NCBI RefSeq assembly: GCF_032884065.1
Contig: NC_088866.1
Location: 53,576,068-53,640,067 of the forward strand
DNA length: 64,000 nucleotides
Source of the DNA: Artemia franciscana
Taxonomy: Eukaryota; Arthropoda; Branchiopoda; Anostraca; Artemiidae
Direction: 5' to 3'
The notes beneath the pieces are model-generated. The model made no database searches. It had not been told where the DNA came from and saw only the letters and a list, made by a program, of their open reading frames with translations. The position numbers were made by a program, and so were the translations under genes. Shown one piece after another: positions 60,197-64,000 of this stretch. Each line of letters begins with the position of its first letter. The stretch's first letter is position 1.

Positions 60197-60808
60197 ATGA
60201 ATTCAAATATATTATATTATTATTATTATTTACTATATATTATTCAAAATAATGACGAAAACAGGCAGGGTATGGCACTAAGAATAATGGATGCATTGTC
60301 AAGAAGAGGATTCCTCCAAACAAACTAGCTTTCCAGTCTTATGACTATGCAAGTGCGATGTCTAGTCAATTTAGTGGAGCCCAGCTGGAAATGTCTGAAC
60401 TTCTTGATCGTTGTCTGCCCTATATTCCCTGACTGGCCCACAGACCAAACTTTACTATAGAACATTATGACAATTCTTCTCTTTGGATAGCTTAGCTTTT
60501 CAACATCCTTGACGAAATATATGTGTTCTTTTCTCATCTACAAAGCATTTTGCCACCTTTAAAGGAAAACTCTCTTCGATTGAAAACAGCCCTAATCTCC
60601 AAAACTTAATACGGACTCGGTAAACTGCATTGGCTAAAAACCATACGAACAGTAGTTACTTAATTTCAAGCAATAAATTCAGCCATTTACGAAACATAGC
60701 AGATAAAGAACACTGATCTGAAGTCGAAGGAACCTTTTGAAAAGGTCAGTAGCCTTCTGAAAAGGATTCTATACTTCAAATTTATCGCTTGCTTCATTTT
60801 TATAAAAA
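59797..60808 (+). pseudogene. hAT/DUF4371 transposase relic (copy 2)
   Basis: Counterpart of 24741-25800, with the same order of fragments (GNFVQIIQLLARY, EVREKILDEVLDSEFYS, ASAMSGQFSGAQLEMSE, FNILDEIYVFFSHLQS-like, FEKVSSLLKRILY). It carries the same stops, so inactivation preceded the duplication or allelic split. Confidence 0.78.
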
Positions 60809-60874
60809 AAAAAAAAATCAGAAGTTGAAGAAAGGTAATTCCTGTGATGGAAGTATTTGAAACCGAGTACATGC

Positions 60875-61180
60875 CAAACCAAAAATGTCAACAAATCTAA
60901 AAACCAAGCTTATATACACATGTGCTGATGCACGGGTCCATCATCAAAAGTCAAGTAAAAAACTAAGCGAAATATAAACGCGTGCTAGTTCATGAGTCCA
61001 GCACTATAAGAGTCAACGAATCTAAAAACTTCGCTAAAAACAAAGCTTAGACCAAAGGATAAACGAATCTAAAAACCAAGCTTAAAATGGACAGATGCTG
61101 ATGCACGTGTCCATCACCGAAAGTGTCAACAAACTGAAAAACCAAGCTTATTATAGACACGTGCCGATTTACTGATAAAT
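60875..61180 (+). repeat. Minisatellite (copy 2)
   Basis: Counterpart of 25845-26150. Confidence 0.7.
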
Positions 61181-62057
61181 TTAAATACCTTCATAGGTAT
61201 TGTTTAAAAAATTAGAAAAGAAAAAAAAGTTAAAATGCAGGTTTCTTGCGAGTTAATTTTATACTTTATTTTGAAACCGTTGTGGCGACGATTGATATAC
61301 CTGAATATTGTATAGAAGGGTTGCCCCCTGTCTAATTATTCTTCCAAAATGTTCAATTTCGAAGAAATTTTTGGTACGACACTGTTTGTTAATTAGTTAA
61401 ACGTCTTCAATGATATCAGGCCGTTTTGTTTCAAATTTCGAGATCCAGTTGCACGGGCCGTTCCAACGTCAGCAAGGCTGCATCCACTATTTTTATTCAT
61501 GAGATGGGGACAATGGTGTTCTGACTGGTATAGGGGTGTACACCTCGCCCTTGGAAATTTTGTTTGACTTGTAAGTGATGAGTTTTTAAAACTTTTGTAC
61601 CCCACCGCCTTCTTGACATAAACACCCCTCACCCCTTCCCCGAACAAAATTAGTGGTTCAAGACCCCCTGGTTACGACCTCGACCATAAGACCCAGTTAT
61701 CTCGTTGCTGTCACGCGTAAAGGTCGTATTAATATTTTCAAACTTCTGAGATAATTTCTAAAAACTATTTGCTAAGCTGTTCTCAAAGGGAGGATCAAAC
61801 AAATAATTTACTATCAATGACACTTCAGTCCTCCTTATAGTCTGATTATTTTCCTACATCAACCTGATCAATTGCAACTTGATCTTCATCAGATGTAGCA
61901 ACAATATTTTTTACTACAATAATTTGGCATTTTTTTATATTTTTGTATATTGGTACAATATTTTGGTACAATATTTTTATGAATTCTATTTTCTTCGTTT
62001 TAATTTTAATTATTTATAATTTATGTAAAATTGTGATCAAAGTTATGCTCTGACAAA

Positions 62058-62300
62058 TTACAAATCAAGGATAAAAGCGGAGTTTTTACTCATACGCTTT
62101 AGAATAGTACGTCTTCTTTTAGCAATTACAGGTTTTTCAGTCAAGACTATTTGACCCTCTTTCCTTTTTTCCCCGTCCTGACGCTGCATGTGAAGCTTTT
62201 TAGAGGCTAATGCAATCCATATGTGTTGCAATAACTCCTTGGATTCCAGGCATTGTAGAATGTTAAAAAAGAATGTCTTATAGTAGCTTCGTGGATGCAA
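62058..62300 (-). CDS. Possible exon of unknown protein (copy 2)
   Basis: Counterpart of 27034-27276. It differs by one residue near the C-terminus (Asn to Asp before the final Leu). The low divergence of the whole block means this conservation says little about selection. Confidence 0.3.
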   Translation of the reverse strand: MHPRSYYKTFFFNILQCLESKELLQHIWIALASKKLHMQRQDGEKRKEGQIVLTEKPVIAKRRRTILKRMSKNSAFILDL

Positions 62301-63674
62301 GACACTTGAGTGTGTTGGTGGACATTTCGAGTTTAATACCCTTTGTAAGGGTAAGTCAACCAGGTTAAGTCAGGATGGTATTTTGTAACGTTTAAGACAC
62401 GTTAGCAAATTATTTTAGTGGGTATGCAGTGTTGGTGTTAGAACATTACATTCCAATAGGCTATGATCAAGGGTTTTTATTTTGTATTGCAGGATCTGCA
62501 ATATAGAGATGAGGGTGTGAGTACAGTAGCATTAGGGATTTTATTAGAAAAGGGATTAGGGATTTGATTAGAGCCTGTATATTGAGGTAATTTAAGCCTT
62601 CAAGGATTCGCTGGTACATTTTGGAGTGAAATTTGGCAGAAAACACAGAAATTGTATAGTACAATTTTAATGAGAATATTTTATATTTTACCTAAAAATG
62701 TCGGCGATCCTTATAATTTGCAATCGGCCTCATATGTTACTGGTGCTTTACTAGAGCTATGATGTAAAAATAGCCAATTTTTGATTTTGCAGTTCGATTT
62801 CAGTTTGCTACAGTCCTGGAATCATGGCTGGAAATTTGATTCTTAGGTCAGCAAAGTATAATCTTTTGGTTTACTCGCGTCAAAATTGACTATTAATATT
62901 CTATTCTAGATAGTTCTAATATATTTAAGTAAAACCTTTATTTCAATCTATTCACACAATTAAACTATTAAATCAAATAAACAATCAAAAATACAATCAA
63001 GTTTAAAAAAACTTCTCATGAATATGTTATGATTCTTAAAACCACTTGTTATACACAAATTTTAGCACCAACTGACTTATTAATGACTCAATTAAAATAT
63101 CTTAGTGTCACAGATGAACTGCTATGTGCTAGCTTGCAAAGAAAGGGGAGGTAATCTGTCCTTACAAATCTGGTAATATATCTTGTTCTTCCATGAAGAT
63201 GCAGCTGTGTGAACCTGGGTTAAGCAGTTTAAACTTTGGTTTTTCCATGTAAGTGAACGTGGAACTTCAGTCACTTCTTAGCCTTCATAATCGATTTAAT
63301 GTTCGAGAGGATATGTCTATTGTGACCTTCTAATTCACTATTAATCTTTTTAATGAAGGAAACTTAGTTTCTGAGCTTCAATTTACGAATATTTCCTAAA
63401 TCCTTTGTTTTTAATCTTAAAGGAGTTTCATTGCTCGGACTTACGGCCTATAGCTTCCATGTTGTGATTACACTATTAATGTTAAGGAATCTGAGTTTTT
63501 TAATTTAAGGTATTTTATTTTTTTTAGAAACAGTAATTTAAGTTCAAGATTGGACCTAGATTAGTGAAGTAATAATTTTAAACCAATTACTGTAAATGAG
63601 AACAAAAATAAAATTCTAAAATTTGTAGATTTCAAAATTTAATTTTTCTAAATTTTTTTTCTAAAATTGGTAAA

Positions 63675-63755
63675 AAATTTGATAACAATGCTGATAGTAT
63701 GATCACTCATGCTAATAGCTATATTAAAATGAATGAGTCGGATAAGGAGAATACA
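63675..63755 (+). pseudogene. B-type exon fragment (copy 2)
   Basis: Counterpart of 28795-28885, reading KFDNNADSMITHANSYIKMN. Confidence 0.75.
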
Positions 63756-63821
63756 CTTTTGTGTTTTCTTTTTCATGTTTACTGGTTTTATTTTTTATTT
63801 TTTCAATTTTTTTTTTTTCAG

Positions 63822-64000
63822 TCAGATTCTGATTCAGATACATACAGCTACAGTGTCGATGAAATCGAGTCTGACGACCAGACATCAGACTTGCATGTAA
63901 AAACTGTCGCTGATGTGTTTGTGAGTGAAATTGTGGAAAGACTTCGTAAAAAATTTGATAACACTGCTTATAACATGATCTCTAATTCTGAGAGTTATGT
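63822..64000 (+). CDS. A exon, copy 2 (5' part, open; cut by window end)
   Basis: After TTTTTTTTTTCAG (acceptor ending at 63821) the frame is open to the window edge: SDSDSDTYSYSVDEIESDDQ, then TSDLHVKTVADVFVSEIVER and on through SNSESYV. It lacks the one-base insertion that breaks both A exons in the palindrome, and it starts with SDSDSD, closely matching the B exon start. It is therefore the best candidate for a functional A gene, although only 59 codons are visible. Product unknown. Confidence 0.5.

Larger units (their letters stand above)
47318..64000 (+). repeat. Large duplicated block, copy 2
   Basis: Collinear with 12197-29131 and continuing past the window end. Differences include a roughly 150-bp deletion near 53569, a short tandem gain near 52990-53045, a small palindromic gain near 55370, absence of the 158-bp duplication at 28571, and homopolymer-length changes. 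Inherited unassigned stretches (47318-50745, 51240-52530, 61180-62058) hold nothing further that I recognise. Confidence 0.95.
62166..64000 (+). repeat. Left palindrome arm in copy 2 (partial)
   Basis: Matches 27142-29131 and, inverted, 36280-38083. Between about 63010 and 63295 it agrees with the right arm and not with the left arm at most informative sites (see findings). Truncated by the window end. Confidence 0.8.

Overview
This is a repeat-dominated stretch of an arthropod-like nuclear genome. It is AT-rich, with introns, long homopolymer and dinucleotide runs, and many nested transposable-element relics. The repeat vocabulary (Helitron ends, a roughly 290-bp tandem-array element, foldback families) reminds me of crustaceans and in particular of Artemia, but that is memory and was not tested. 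Very little of the window is protein-coding. The only clear host gene is the 3' end of a centriole-assembly gene, CENPJ/CPAP/SAS-4: two coding exons of the TCP10/G-box domain at 8854-9049 and 11409-11561, joined by a 2.4-kb intron that carries a long (CT)n tract.

Layout. 1-2000: unassigned AT-rich DNA. 2034-3601: a non-autonomous Helitron inserted in a (TA)n tract, with two tandem 3' hairpins. 3644-5362: a composite repeat with a 107-bp-arm foldback at one end and a terminal hairpin at the other. 5680-6640: a degenerate tandem repeat. 6711-8546: a 5'-truncated non-LTR retrotransposon on the minus strand with a long open reverse-transcriptase frame. 8854-11561: CENPJ end. 12197-29131: a block of relics (tandem and inverted repeats, a roughly 260-bp satellite, a Jockey-like RT fragment, a hAT/DUF4371 transposase fragment, minisatellites). 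This block recurs in the same order and orientation at 47318-64000, directly after a 100-N assembly gap.

27142-38083 is a large palindrome. Arms of about 3.5 kb flank a 3.9-kb spacer, and each arm holds two convergent, paralogous exons (called A and B here) of an unrecognised protein. Only the left B exon and the truncated A exon after the gap are undamaged. 39083-45870 holds two head-to-head copies of a tandem-array element with roughly 290-bp units. 45885-47190 is an inverted copy of the composite repeat from the start of the window.

The most notable structures are the nested A/B palindrome, with signs of gene conversion between its arms, and the 17-kb duplication, which may be either a real segmental duplication or two haplotypes placed in series. 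Apart from CENPJ I see no set of genes working together. No tRNA, rRNA, CRISPR array or operon was found.
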